In this document: positions 25,810 to 34,105 of the stretch, piece by piece | How the letters are laid out: each line of letters starts with the position of its first letter | Position numbering within the stretch: position 1 is the stretch's first letter | Origin: CALGYY01 sp963678485 | GTDB taxonomy: Bacteria; Bacteroidota; Bacteroidia; Bacteroidales; CAIWKO01 | NCBI GenBank assembly: GCA_963678485.1 | Contig: OY782882.1 | Location: forward strand, 558,001 to 622,000 | Direction of reading: 5' to 3' | Length of the DNA stretch: 64,000 nt | Position numbers and translations under genes: made by a program | Notes under the pieces: generated by a model | Database searches by the model: none | The model's input: only the letters and a program-made list of their open reading frames with translations | What the model was told of the DNA's origin: nothing

Positions 25810-27564
25810 ATGAATGATAGTTCAACAACGCAAGTATTACCGCCAGTATGGCTTCAAGCTGCTGTACTTGGAAGCTTGTGGGCTGCATCTGAAATTATTC
25901 TTGGAAGTTTCTTTCATAGTTTAAAATTGCCTTTGAGAAGTCTGATCCTCGCCGCCATTGGGATTGTTCTCATGGTGGCCATTGGAAGACGATGGAAAAT
26001 CAAAGGCTTATTCTGGCGCGCCGGTCTCATATGCGCGATCATGAAATCCATTTCACCCGGAGGCCTAATCCTTAGTCCTATGGTTGCTATTGCTGCGCAA
26101 GGACTGCTGATGGAACTTTGCACCCGAGTTGGAGGCAAAAATCTTTTTGGATTTCTCATTGGAGGAATGCTTGCAATAACATGGAATTTATTTCAATTCA
26201 TAGCATATCATATTTTGATTTATGGTTTTGATATTTTATCCATTTATCAAAAGATTTATAAAATAGCAACTGAGATCTTTCCTTTGCCAGCGGGCGATTT
26301 CTGGCTTCCTGTGTACGTGTCATTGTCGATGCATTTGCTGTTTGGCGCTGCTGCGGCGATTGCCGGTTACTTATTATCAGGAGCAGACCCAAAGCATATG
26401 CTTTCCGAAGGTTCGCTAAAAACGCGTGACGTCAAGTATTTCCAGCGCTCGCTGCAAAAAAAACGCGCATGGTCTACGGTATTTTTATATGTAAATCTCT
26501 TCCTATTTCTTGGATATTTTGTACCAGCTTCGTTGCTGAAGTTTCCGTGGGATGTGCTGCCTGCCTTACCAATCCTGACATTCTGGTTGGTTAAATATCG
26601 TGGAAATTTGAGAATCCTTAAAAAACCCGTTTTTTGGATAGTATTTATTGTAATCACACTACTGAGCTCTCTTGCTATTGGTCAGGCACAGCAAGGATTT
26701 CAGGGATTCAGTATAAACGGACTATGGATTGGAGTTTCGATGAATGTGAGAGCTTTTACGCTGGTAATCGGCTTTGCAGTGATTGGGTATGAACTATCCA
26801 ATCCCACAATAAGGCAGCGCATTAAAAATCCCGGAGCCCGTCGTTTGTTTCTGGCGATGGAAGCCGCGAGTAAGGCATTGCCTGTGATTATCGCACATTT
26901 GCCCGGTCCTGCATTGTTCTTTACCCGCCCACGTGCTGTTTTTGTTTATCTTATTTATAAAACGACATCCTGGCTGCAGGAACTTCAAGTATCGATAATT
27001 CCACATTCACAATTAATATTGATTACAGGGGCCATCCATGCAGGCAAGACCAGCCTTTTGCGAGATGTTCTTCCGCTACTACATAAGGAAGGGATACAAA
27101 CCGCCGGCTTTATTTGCAATGCGATTTTCGAAAAGGGGAAACGACAAGGATATGATATACTCGATACCTACGCAGGTCGATGCGTCGCATTAGGCCGGAC
27201 TTCGGTAAAAAGCGAAATCCAAATCGGGTCCTATTATATTTCTCCGGAAGGATTGCAATATGGTTACTCATTACTGCAAAATGAAATGATCGAAGGAAAG
27301 GATATTATTATTATCGACGAAATAGGCCCCTGGGAACTGACCGGACACGGATGGGCGCGCGAACTTCCCCGATTATTGCAGCATTCGAAGCTTCCAATGA
27401 TATGGGTGGTAAGGAAACCAATAGTTGATGATGTTGTTGAACAATGGAATCTTCAATCACCCTTGCTAATTGAGGCTGACAGCATGAATGCAGAAGAAGC
27501 CGCCAAACTAATCAACCAGCGCATTGCAGAAATAAAAACTAATCAACCTAAGGATGAATCCTGA
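25810..27564 (+). CDS. Membrane domain fused to a THEP1-like NTPase
   Basis: A 584-residue fusion. Residues ~1-400 hold about ten hydrophobic segments in two groups: the first six (starting VWLQAAVLGSLWAASEIILG) resemble an ECF-transporter substrate-binding (S) component; the second set, ending NPGARRLFLAMEAASKALPVIIAHL, is faintly like an EcfT/CbiQ coupling protein. Residues ~400-580 are a P-loop NTPase of the THEP1/DUF2478 type: Walker A GAIHAGKTS at 407-415, the KRQGYDILDTYAGRCVALGR segment and Walker B IIIIDEIGPWEL. The NTPase assignment is firm, the transporter resemblance is inference. Its last 11 bp overlap the photolyase gene. Confidence 0.7.
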   Translation: MNDSSTTQVLPPVWLQAAVLGSLWAASEIILGSFFHSLKLPLRSLILAAIGIVLMVAIGRRWKIKGLFWRAGLICAIMKSISPGGLILSPMVAIAAQGLLMELCTRVGGKNLFGFLIGGMLAITWNLFQFIAYHILIYGFDILSIYQKIYKIATEIFPLPAGDFWLPVYVSLSMHLLFGAAAAIAGYLLSGADPKHMLSEGSLKTRDVKYFQRSLQKKRAWSTVFLYVNLFLFLGYFVPASLLKFPWDVLPALPILTFWLVKYRGNLRILKKPVFWIVFIVITLLSSLAIGQAQQGFQGFSINGLWIGVSMNVRAFTLVIGFAVIGYELSNPTIRQRIKNPGARRLFLAMEAASKALPVIIAHLPGPALFFTRPRAVFVYLIYKTTSWLQELQVSIIPHSQLILITGAIHAGKTSLLRDVLPLLHKEGIQTAGFICNAIFEKGKRQGYDILDTYAGRCVALGRTSVKSEIQIGSYYISPEGLQYGYSLLQNEMIEGKDIIIIDEIGPWELTGHGWARELPRLLQHSKLPMIWVVRKPIVDDVVEQWNLQSPLLIEADSMNAEEAAKLINQRIAEIKTNQPKDES

Positions 27565-28888
27565 ACGTGTACGGCTATTAAACAGTGCTCATGCAGGCCA
27601 AGGTCCTGTGCTCTATTGGATGGGGCGCGATCAGCGTGTGCAACATAATTGGGCATTACTTTTTGCTGCAGATATTGCGAAAAAAAAAGGCGTTCCACTA
27701 TATGTACTTTTTTGTATTGTCCCTGATTATTCAGTGGCTTCGGCAACACAATATCAGTTTATGATTTCTGGGCTTAAAGAAGTTGCGCATTCCCTACGCA
27801 ATAAAGGAATTCCATTTATACTTAAATATGGAGATGCTATTGCTGAAGTTTATAGGACAATCAAAGAAATAGAGGTTAGCACTTTGATCATGGACTTTGA
27901 TCCACTACGACCACGGACTTTGTGGAAGGACAGTCTCTTAAAAAAGATAAACATTCCTTTGTATGAAGTAGACGCACACAATATTGTGACATGCTGGAAA
28001 GCCTCGCCAAAAGCAGAATTTGGAGCGTACACCCTTCGTCCAAAAATACAGCAATTGCTGCCTGCCTTTATGGAACCACTTCCTGAATTACCTGTATTTT
28101 CAGGTATTTCAATTCCAGATACTGACTGGTCAAGCATACCTTCGCAACTATTTTCCACCGCCATATCCCAACAGCAGGACTTACCGAAAGCGGGCGAAAT
28201 AGCGGCTGTGAGTGCACTCAACGACTTTATCGAAAACCGGCTCCCCGACTATCAGGAACACAGAAATGATCCATGCATTGAAGGCCAATCCGGACTATCG
28301 GCATACTTGCATTATGGGCAGCTGTCAGCCCAGTATCTAGCCCAATGCATACAAAAGACTGATGTGAATCCTGATTCAAAAAGTGTTTTTCTGGAAGAGC
28401 TGATTATTCGTCGTGAGCTTTCTGACAACTTCTGTTACTACAATTCTAATTACGATAACATTAACGGACTTCCCACATGGGCAAGAAAATCACTTGAAAC
28501 TCACAGAAAGGATGAGCGATCATTTGTATATACGTTGGCTGAATGGGAATCCTGCAAAACACATGATGAGCTGTGGAATGCAGCTCAATATCAATTATTG
28601 CAGACAGGAAAGATGCATGGCTATATGAGAATGTATTGGGCAAAAAAAATTCTCGAATGGAGCAAATCACCTGAGCATGCTATTAAATATGCAATCTATC
28701 TAAACGATCATTACAGCCTTGATGGCCGCGACCCCAATGGCTATGCTGGTATCCTTTGGAGTATTGGCGGTTTGCACGATCGTGCCTGGGGAGAGCGAGC
28801 AGTATTTGGCAAGATTCGCTATATGAATGCAGAGGGATGTAAGCGCAAATTTGATGTAAAGAAATATATAGCGCGCTGGAAAAAATGA
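27554..28888 (+). CDS. phr: Class II CPD photolyase
   Basis: Light-driven repair of cyclobutane pyrimidine dimers, using FAD. The 444-residue protein has an N-terminal photolyase alpha/beta domain (GPVLYWMGRDQRVQHNWAL) and a C-terminal FAD domain. Class II hallmarks are the TGKMHGYMRMYWAKKILEW segment, YLNDHYSLDGRDPNGYAG and the ending HDRAWGERAVFGKIRYMN. Length is in the usual range. Its ATG lies 11 bp inside the upstream NTPase fusion gene, so the two are co-translated; a functional link between them is unclear. Confidence 0.93.
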   Translation: MNPERVRLLNSAHAGQGPVLYWMGRDQRVQHNWALLFAADIAKKKGVPLYVLFCIVPDYSVASATQYQFMISGLKEVAHSLRNKGIPFILKYGDAIAEVYRTIKEIEVSTLIMDFDPLRPRTLWKDSLLKKINIPLYEVDAHNIVTCWKASPKAEFGAYTLRPKIQQLLPAFMEPLPELPVFSGISIPDTDWSSIPSQLFSTAISQQQDLPKAGEIAAVSALNDFIENRLPDYQEHRNDPCIEGQSGLSAYLHYGQLSAQYLAQCIQKTDVNPDSKSVFLEELIIRRELSDNFCYYNSNYDNINGLPTWARKSLETHRKDERSFVYTLAEWESCKTHDELWNAAQYQLLQTGKMHGYMRMYWAKKILEWSKSPEHAIKYAIYLNDHYSLDGRDPNGYAGILWSIGGLHDRAWGERAVFGKIRYMNAEGCKRKFDVKKYIARWKK

Positions 28889-28913
28889 ATCAAAAAATCA
28901 TTTAGGTTGCTTG

Positions 28914-28948
28914 ATAAAAAAATGCAGCGGCCGTATAACCAGCGCTGC
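28914..28948 (-). terminator. Terminator of the methionine gamma-lyase gene
   Basis: On the minus strand a GCAGCG...CGCTGC stem with an imperfect inner part is followed by seven T. It lies 50 bases after the minus-strand stop. Confidence 0.6.
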
Positions 28949-28998
28949 ACCTTCACTACAAGAATAACCATCTTCAGCTAACTCACTGATAAGAGTTC

Positions 28999-30267
28999 TT
29001 ACGAATTGCAAGAAGCCATCTGTGCGCCTGTTGAAGAACTTTTCAACATATTTAATTCTTTCATGCAACAAACGATATTCTGAAATGTACGTTCGATGTC
29101 CTGATCCAGACCTACTGAGAAACGAATCATACCAGGAGACATTCCCATTCCTTTTTGAGTTTCTTCGGGCACTTCGGAGGAAGTGCTTTTTCCCGAGTTG
29201 CTGAATAGTGTCTTGAAATATCCAAGACTAACCGCAAGATATCCAACACCGCGTTCTTCCATTAATTCCATCAATGCGCTGGCATTTTCAACCGTCTCCA
29301 CATCAATGGTTAATATTCCACCAAAGCCATATGCAGGATTCATCATGCTACTCAACGTACTGTGCCCGGGATGGTTTTTAAGCCCTGGATAGGAAATCTT
29401 CACATTCAACGCATCAAGTTTTTCAGCAAGATACTGTGCATTATAACTATGTTGCTTCATGCGGATATGCAAGGTATGCATGTTTTTCAGGATTGACGAG
29501 GAACGCAGTGGATCAAGTACAGGTCCAAGTAACATTGCCGTTCCCACATTAACATCACAAAGTGAGTTAATAAATTCCTGAGTGCCGCAAATGGCGCCGG
29601 CTACGCAATCATTTTTTCCATTAACGAATTTTGTCAGACTGTACACAACTACATGAGCGCCCAATGAAATAGGTGCAACCATCATAGGTGTGAAGGTATT
29701 GTCCACTACAAGTTGAATCTGATTTTTATTCGAAATTTCTGCAAGTGCAGGTATATCAGAAACCTGTAACATAGGATTAGTAACGGTTTCCGTATAAATA
29801 ATCTTGGTTTCCGGACGTACCGCGGCTTTTACTTGTTCAAGATTGGTGATATCAACAAAGCTCACTTCGATGCGAAACTTTGGTAAATAATTCTTTAAAA
29901 ACGCAAAAGTACCACCGTAAACAGTCTGGCTGGCGATAATATGGTCGCCCGACTGACAGATCTGCATTATTGCTGTTGTAATTGCACTCATCCCCGAAGA
30001 AGTAACCCATGCTGCTTCCGTGCCTTCCATGGCGGCAAGCGCGTCGGAAAGGTATTTATTGCTTGGGTTCCAGTGGCGGGAGTATAAGTAGCAGCCTTCT
30101 GTTTGTCCGTCAAATGTATCCGACATAGTCTTGGCCTGCAGAAATGTGTAGGTCGCCGAATCGGTAATCGAAGGATTCACATCACCGAATTCTCCGAATT
30201 GCAAAAGATCTTGCACGCGTACTGCGGGATCTTTGTGTTGCTTGGTTTTTCCATCCTCAGTTTTCAT
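28999..30267 (-). CDS. Methionine gamma-lyase-type PLP enzyme
   Basis: A 422-residue member of the Cys/Met-metabolism PLP family, full length here unlike the fragment at the left edge. It shows YSRHWNPSNKYLSDALAAMEG (the Tyr-Arg that holds phosphate), the VTSSGMSAI loop, IIYTETVTNPMLQV, VVDNTF with the PLP-pyridine Asp, and the Schiff-base lysine in YSLTKFVNGKNDC. It ends MIRFSVGLDQDIERT. Divergence from an Lrp-type regulator gene mirrors the mdeA/mdeR arrangement, so degradation of methionine to methanethiol, ammonia and 2-oxobutyrate is the best guess. Cystathionine gamma-lyase activity is the alternative. The ATG at 30267 follows a promoter element; an upstream in-frame start at 30288 would lie inside it. 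Confidence 0.8.
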   Translation of the reverse strand: MKTEDGKTKQHKDPAVRVQDLLQFGEFGDVNPSITDSATYTFLQAKTMSDTFDGQTEGCYLYSRHWNPSNKYLSDALAAMEGTEAAWVTSSGMSAITTAIMQICQSGDHIIASQTVYGGTFAFLKNYLPKFRIEVSFVDITNLEQVKAAVRPETKIIYTETVTNPMLQVSDIPALAEISNKNQIQLVVDNTFTPMMVAPISLGAHVVVYSLTKFVNGKNDCVAGAICGTQEFINSLCDVNVGTAMLLGPVLDPLRSSSILKNMHTLHIRMKQHSYNAQYLAEKLDALNVKISYPGLKNHPGHSTLSSMMNPAYGFGGILTIDVETVENASALMELMEERGVGYLAVSLGYFKTLFSNSGKSTSSEVPEETQKGMGMSPGMIRFSVGLDQDIERTFQNIVCCMKELNMLKSSSTGAQMASCNS

Positions 30268-30285
30268 CGCAATTATATTTTTTAG

Positions 30286-30293
30286 CAAAAGTA
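30286..30293 (-). promoter_or_regulatory. -7 promoter element TACTTTTG for the gamma-lyase gene
   Basis: The plus strand reads CAAAAGTA, 18 bases upstream of the ATG at 30267, within the 147 bp region shared with the divergent Lrp-type gene. Confidence 0.65.
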
Positions 30294-30377
30294 TGCGTCT
30301 GTAACAAAAATTAACTTAATAATGATTTAATGTTATAAAATGTGGCAACAAAAATGAAATTTGTTATTAATTTTCAA

Positions 30378-30385
30378 TATTTTTG
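30378..30385 (+). promoter_or_regulatory. -7 promoter element TATTTTTG for the Lrp-type gene
   Basis: Exact TAnnTTTG match 29 bases upstream of the ATG at 30415; it also rules out the in-frame TTG start at 30361. Confidence 0.65.
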
Positions 30386-30414
30386 CGTTTTATGTAAGTA
30401 AAAACAGAAAAATC

Positions 30415-30885
30415 ATGCCTTCCAACTTTCACATTGATCAACTGGATAAAAAAATTCTGGGAATGCTCATCCGCAATGCCCGTGTTCCCTTCATGGAAAT
30501 CGCTCGTAAATGCAAGGTTTCTGGAGCTGCCATTCATCAGAGAGTAAAGGCTTTATCAGATGCGGGGATTATTAGCGGCTCCCATTATTTGCTCGACCCT
30601 AAAGCCAATGGTTATCTTACCTGTGCATTCATTGGGATACAAGTGCATTTGCGAACAACAAAGTCACATCTTGAAGTATACGATAAAATTCAGCAAATAC
30701 CCGAAATTGTAGAGTGCCACCATATCTCAGGAAAATACTCATTACTTGTAAAACTTTATGCGCGCAATAATGAGCATTTAAAGAGTATTATTATTGAAAG
30801 AATACAAACGATCCCCGAGGTCACCTTTACAGAAACGTTTATTTCTCTCGAAGAAGGTTTTATCCGCCAAATTCAGGTCGAGTAA
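30415..30885 (+). CDS. Lrp/AsnC-family transcriptional regulator
   Basis: A 156-residue regulator. The N-terminal helix-turn-helix is FHIDQLDKKILGMLIRNARVPFMEIA followed by KCKVSGAAIHQRVKALSDAGII (positions 4-51, given in parts), and the C-terminal ligand-sensing RAM domain includes VECHHISGKYSLLVKLYARN. Such proteins form octamers and respond to amino acids. It diverges from the methionine gamma-lyase gene, the classic position of a dedicated activator or repressor, so it probably senses methionine or a breakdown product. The target is inferred from position only. Confidence 0.9.
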   Translation: MPSNFHIDQLDKKILGMLIRNARVPFMEIARKCKVSGAAIHQRVKALSDAGIISGSHYLLDPKANGYLTCAFIGIQVHLRTTKSHLEVYDKIQQIPEIVECHHISGKYSLLVKLYARNNEHLKSIIIERIQTIPEVTFTETFISLEEGFIRQIQVE

Positions 30886-30964
30886 GCTTCATAAATTATT
30901 GCGGACTAAATACATTAGGGAATCCTAGGTCAGTCCTCCACAACTTAAACCCCTACCTTAGAAA

Positions 30965-31573
30965 TCATTCAGTAGGTTTTAAAATTATATCGCCTGCGGA
31001 GGAGATTTCACCGGTAAAAAAAACAAGTGTATTCTCAGTCCACTGCTCATTACCAGCATACCTGTAGCAGCGGAACTTTTCAGGACTAAGGAAAGTGACA
31101 GACTGATTACTGCATTCTGTAAGATCATCTACAGTGGTACATGAATAGGTAACGATCATACATTTATCAATAATTTTATATGTACTGTCAAGTGTGATGA
31201 GGTAAACACTTTGTTCATCCATCGTAGATACTCCAACAAGGACAGGTATTATATTATTTACCCGAGGACGTTTTGTCAGTAAATAGGCAAAGTCAAAATA
31301 CGATGGATTAAAGAAGTACTGTCCCCAATATTTTAGGTGAGTATCATCAATCCGCTTATAGCGCTCATTGCCGGGCAACATCACATTATCTCTTATGTAG
31401 TCATACGACAGATCAACCACAGGTTCGCTCATTGCAAAAAGCGCATCATCCAGAAATCCAGTGGTGTCGATAGGCTCCTCCATGGCGTTGGGATTATTGC
31501 TTTGAGCATTGATCGCAAATGAAATAAAAAAGCAGAACAGTGTACAAATACAAATGAGTGGAAGTTTTTTCAT
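30965..31573 (-). CDS. Secreted protein, unknown function
   Basis: A 202-residue protein with a signal peptide (MKKLPLICICTLFCFFISFAINAQ). The mature part is beta-rich with alternating hydrophobic residues, for example NIIPVLVGVSTMDEQSVYLITLDSTYKIIDKC, of which only the VGVSTMDEQSVYLITLD part is diagnostic for nothing I know. No family is recognised. It has its own promoter (TACATTTG) and converges on the Lrp-type gene. Confidence 0.6.
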   Translation of the reverse strand: MKKLPLICICTLFCFFISFAINAQSNNPNAMEEPIDTTGFLDDALFAMSEPVVDLSYDYIRDNVMLPGNERYKRIDDTHLKYWGQYFFNPSYFDFAYLLTKRPRVNNIIPVLVGVSTMDEQSVYLITLDSTYKIIDKCMIVTYSCTTVDDLTECSNQSVTFLSPEKFRCYRYAGNEQWTENTLVFFTGEISSAGDIILKPTE

Positions 31574-31598
31574 GAAATAAAATTAAAGTATGCAAGAC

Positions 31599-31606
31599 CA
31601 AATGTA
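31599..31606 (-). promoter_or_regulatory. -7 promoter element TACATTTG
   Basis: The plus strand reads CAAATGTA, 25 bases upstream of the ATG at 31573. Confidence 0.6.
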
Positions 31607-31853
31607 TTCATTTATTTTTAGGTAATGTTTTGATTTTTCGTTTACCTTTTTTTTAATAGGAATATTTTACAACTCGACGGGATAATGATGCATATAATCG
31701 TGAGCAGTTGATTTAGTATATCGGCAGAACATTCACATTGCTTTATGTTTAATATGCAATAACTTTATCCAACAAAATAAGTTCTAAATCATTTAAGCAT
31801 ACATCAGCAAAACGTTAATCATGTATGTTTTTTGAATTATAAAGCACATAAAA
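31607..31853. other. AT-rich intergenic region
   Basis: This gap between two minus-strand genes contains no supported gene or clear repeat. It is very AT-rich and likely carries only the remaining promoter sequence of the secreted-protein gene. Confidence 0.5.
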
Positions 31854-31886
31854 AAACGGACTGACCAGAATACAGGACAATCCGTT
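31854..31886 (-). terminator. Terminator of the methyltransferase gene
   Basis: On the minus strand AACGGA pairs with TCCGTT, extended by imperfect pairs, and is followed by seven T. It lies 12 bases after the stop codon. Confidence 0.65.
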
Positions 31887-31897
31887 AATTATTGTAG

Positions 31898-32671
31898 TTA
31901 GATTTTTCTTCCTATGTAAAACACATAACCGTAATACTCTTTATACTTGCGGTAGATTTCTGCCTCATGTCGCTGGTATGCAACAAGGTTTTCCGCAGTA
32001 GGGTTACCCTTGTATTTTTGCAGAAAACTTTTCTGCGCTTCAATCTGTGGAATATAGAAATTCTCAATCCAGCAGTTTTCAGGCAGAATAAAACTTGCAA
32101 CCGGAATATAACCACTTTGTTGCATTTGAGCTATTTTATTAGGAATGGTATCAATCGCAGGATATGCGTCCTGCCAAAATGTATTGATTTCAGAAGGACG
32201 GTCATTGGTAAACCAGGAAACTTCTGTGACGGCAATATAACCGCCTGTTTTCAAAAACTTTCTCCATTCGATTAAACCTCGCTCAAAACCGATGTTGTAG
32301 ATAGCTCCTTCTGACCAAATGAGATCTAATTCATCATCGCGAAAAGGAAGATTATCCATAGAACCTACGACGCCTTTTACGCGATTGTGAACCTTCAGTT
32401 TGCCTGCATTGTCATTGAACAAATCAATAAAAGCGGGAAACAAATCGATCGCTGTGATATGGCATTGCGTAAGATTAGCCAACACCATGGTTTGCCCGCC
32501 TGTTCCACAACCAATATCGGCAATGCAAGATTTGTCACTAAGATCGCTGATAAAGCTTAGCGCTTTAGCAGTTACTTCGGGACTTCCCGGACCTTGTCGT
32601 TCAAGACTTGAAAAATATTCACAGATTAAATTAACGTCGAATTCGTGAATCGACTTATTTTCGTCATTCAT
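31898..32671 (-). CDS. Class I SAM-dependent methyltransferase
   Basis: A 257-residue methyltransferase. SAM-binding motif I is IADIGCGTGGQTM, motif II the acidic end of ITAIDLFPAFID, then GSMDNLPFRDDELDLIWSEGAIYNIG and the GGYIAVTEVSWF strand. The C-terminal part (FYIPQIEAQKSFLQKY, YYGYVFYIGRKI) recurs in Bacteroides proteins annotated only as methyltransferase. The substrate is unknown. The gene stands alone with a terminator; no promoter consensus is evident immediately upstream. Confidence 0.85.
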   Translation of the reverse strand: MNDENKSIHEFDVNLICEYFSSLERQGPGSPEVTAKALSFISDLSDKSCIADIGCGTGGQTMVLANLTQCHITAIDLFPAFIDLFNDNAGKLKVHNRVKGVVGSMDNLPFRDDELDLIWSEGAIYNIGFERGLIEWRKFLKTGGYIAVTEVSWFTNDRPSEINTFWQDAYPAIDTIPNKIAQMQQSGYIPVASFILPENCWIENFYIPQIEAQKSFLQKYKGNPTAENLVAYQRHEAEIYRKYKEYYGYVFYIGRKI

Positions 32672-33204
32672 GATAGTAATTTTTTATATTGTTGAAGCCA
32701 TTGCAAACATCTGTTTGCTGTATAGCTTAATAATGTTAATATAAACATAAAGATGACTCAGGCAAGAATATGCCGGAGTATTACAAAGGGATAACCTTAA
32801 GCAGAACGCCAAAGGTTATTTACTTCACCGAATCCAAAATAAAATTAAACATCCACTGTTTTTAGACGACACAAAATTAATCTATTTTTATTAAATATTA
32901 TCTGTCAGCAAAAAAAAACAAAATCACGATAGTGCCAGCATGTGTCAGTGTGCGTTTCATTGAATAGCTCATAAGGAGTTTCTGATAAGCGTTTTCTACC
33001 AGCATTAAAACTAAAATGACTGTATTTGTAAAAGATTATTGGAAAACAAAAACCCACACCAAATCCTTTGGGATGCTATCACTTTTAGCAGTTGCACTAC
33101 AAATTCAAGGTTTTTTAGCATATAACTGTTCAAAAGTTTCTTTAGTGGTAAATTACATTCCGTAAAGATTGATTTCCTTTGTACCATAATTTAATACAAC
33201 CACC
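32672..33204. other. AT-rich intergenic region before the dapA-like gene
   Basis: It holds an imperfect inverted pair (GATAACCTTAAG and CCAAAGGTTATT) near 32789-32821. A near-consensus -7 element TTCCTTTG lies at 33174-33181 before the dapA-like gene. A 49-codon frame at 33016-33165 has a hydrophobic centre but no supporting signal. Nothing else is seen. Confidence 0.4.
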
Positions 33205-34086
33205 ATGGTAAAAGGAGCATATACTTTATTGATTACCCCATTCCGCGCTGATTTGAGCCTGGATGAAGAGGGTTTGAAATTATTAGTTGAACGTCAGATC
33301 GAAGCAGGAATCGAAGGATTGGCCCCACTGGGAGTCACGGGTGAGAATACCCTGATGACTGACGAAGAGGTCTTAAAAGTTGTTGAGATTATTTGCCGCA
33401 CTGCTAATGGTCGCGCAAAAGTGGCTCCTGACGCTTGTTCTACAAGTTTATGGGAGGCTAAAGAACGCGTAAAGAAGTTTGCTGATTTAGGAGCAGACTA
33501 TATTTCGGTTTTCACACCTTACTTTGTATTACCGAAACCTGATGGTTTAATTGATTTCTACACTAAACTTGCAGATGTATCACCGGTTCCCATCATTCTT
33601 CACAATGCTCCCGAACGCACCGGTGTTGATCTCTTGCCCGAAACTTCTGCATTTCTTGCGAAACACCCGAATATCATAGGAATCAAGGATGGTAATAAGA
33701 AACTCGATCATCTTGCAAAATTATTACAGCTTACTCGTAATGAGGATTTCCTTGTATTTACAGGAAAAGATACCACGGCCTATCCTCTGATTTCTTTTGG
33801 TGGTGCAGGAACGTTTACTGTTGCAGGGAATGCAATACCCGGAGTTATGAAAAAACTCACTGCACTTGCTTTGGAAGGAAAGTTTGCTGAAGCTCGCGAC
33901 CTTCATTACGATTATTATGAATTATTAGAAGCATTCCGTTTCGAATCCAATCCTATGGCCGTAAAAATGGCGCTCAATCTGATGGGCTTACCTGCGGGTG
34001 GACATCGTTCGCCATTGACACCGCTGAGCGAAGGAAAAACGAAAATATTAAAAGCCTTAATGCAGGAAAAAGGATTGATCAAATAA
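33205..34086 (+). CDS. DapA-family (Schiff-base aldolase) protein with altered active site
   Basis: A 293-residue (beta/alpha)8 protein of the dihydrodipicolinate synthase/N-acetylneuraminate lyase superfamily. The Schiff-base lysine is K161 in GIKDGN, and R138 is kept. It aligns without gaps to E. coli DapA numbering, yet the three hydroxyl residues of the proton relay are replaced: V44 (normally Thr), F107 (Tyr) and H133 (Tyr, in ILHNAPERTG). It is therefore doubtful as a dihydrodipicolinate synthase and may be an aldolase or lyase acting on another 2-oxo acid. Homoserine kinase starts 19 bp downstream, suggesting a role around the aspartate-family pathway. Confidence 0.8.
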   Translation: MVKGAYTLLITPFRADLSLDEEGLKLLVERQIEAGIEGLAPLGVTGENTLMTDEEVLKVVEIICRTANGRAKVAPDACSTSLWEAKERVKKFADLGADYISVFTPYFVLPKPDGLIDFYTKLADVSPVPIILHNAPERTGVDLLPETSAFLAKHPNIIGIKDGNKKLDHLAKLLQLTRNEDFLVFTGKDTTAYPLISFGGAGTFTVAGNAIPGVMKKLTALALEGKFAEARDLHYDYYELLEAFRFESNPMAVKMALNLMGLPAGGHRSPLTPLSEGKTKILKALMQEKGLIK

Positions 34087-34105
34087 CAATAAAATCAGTG
34101 AATCA

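Noticed and set aside
33016..33165. 49-codon frame before the dapA-like gene with a hydrophobic centre
   Set aside because: No promoter, ribosome site or family resemblance was seen, so it is not listed as a gene.
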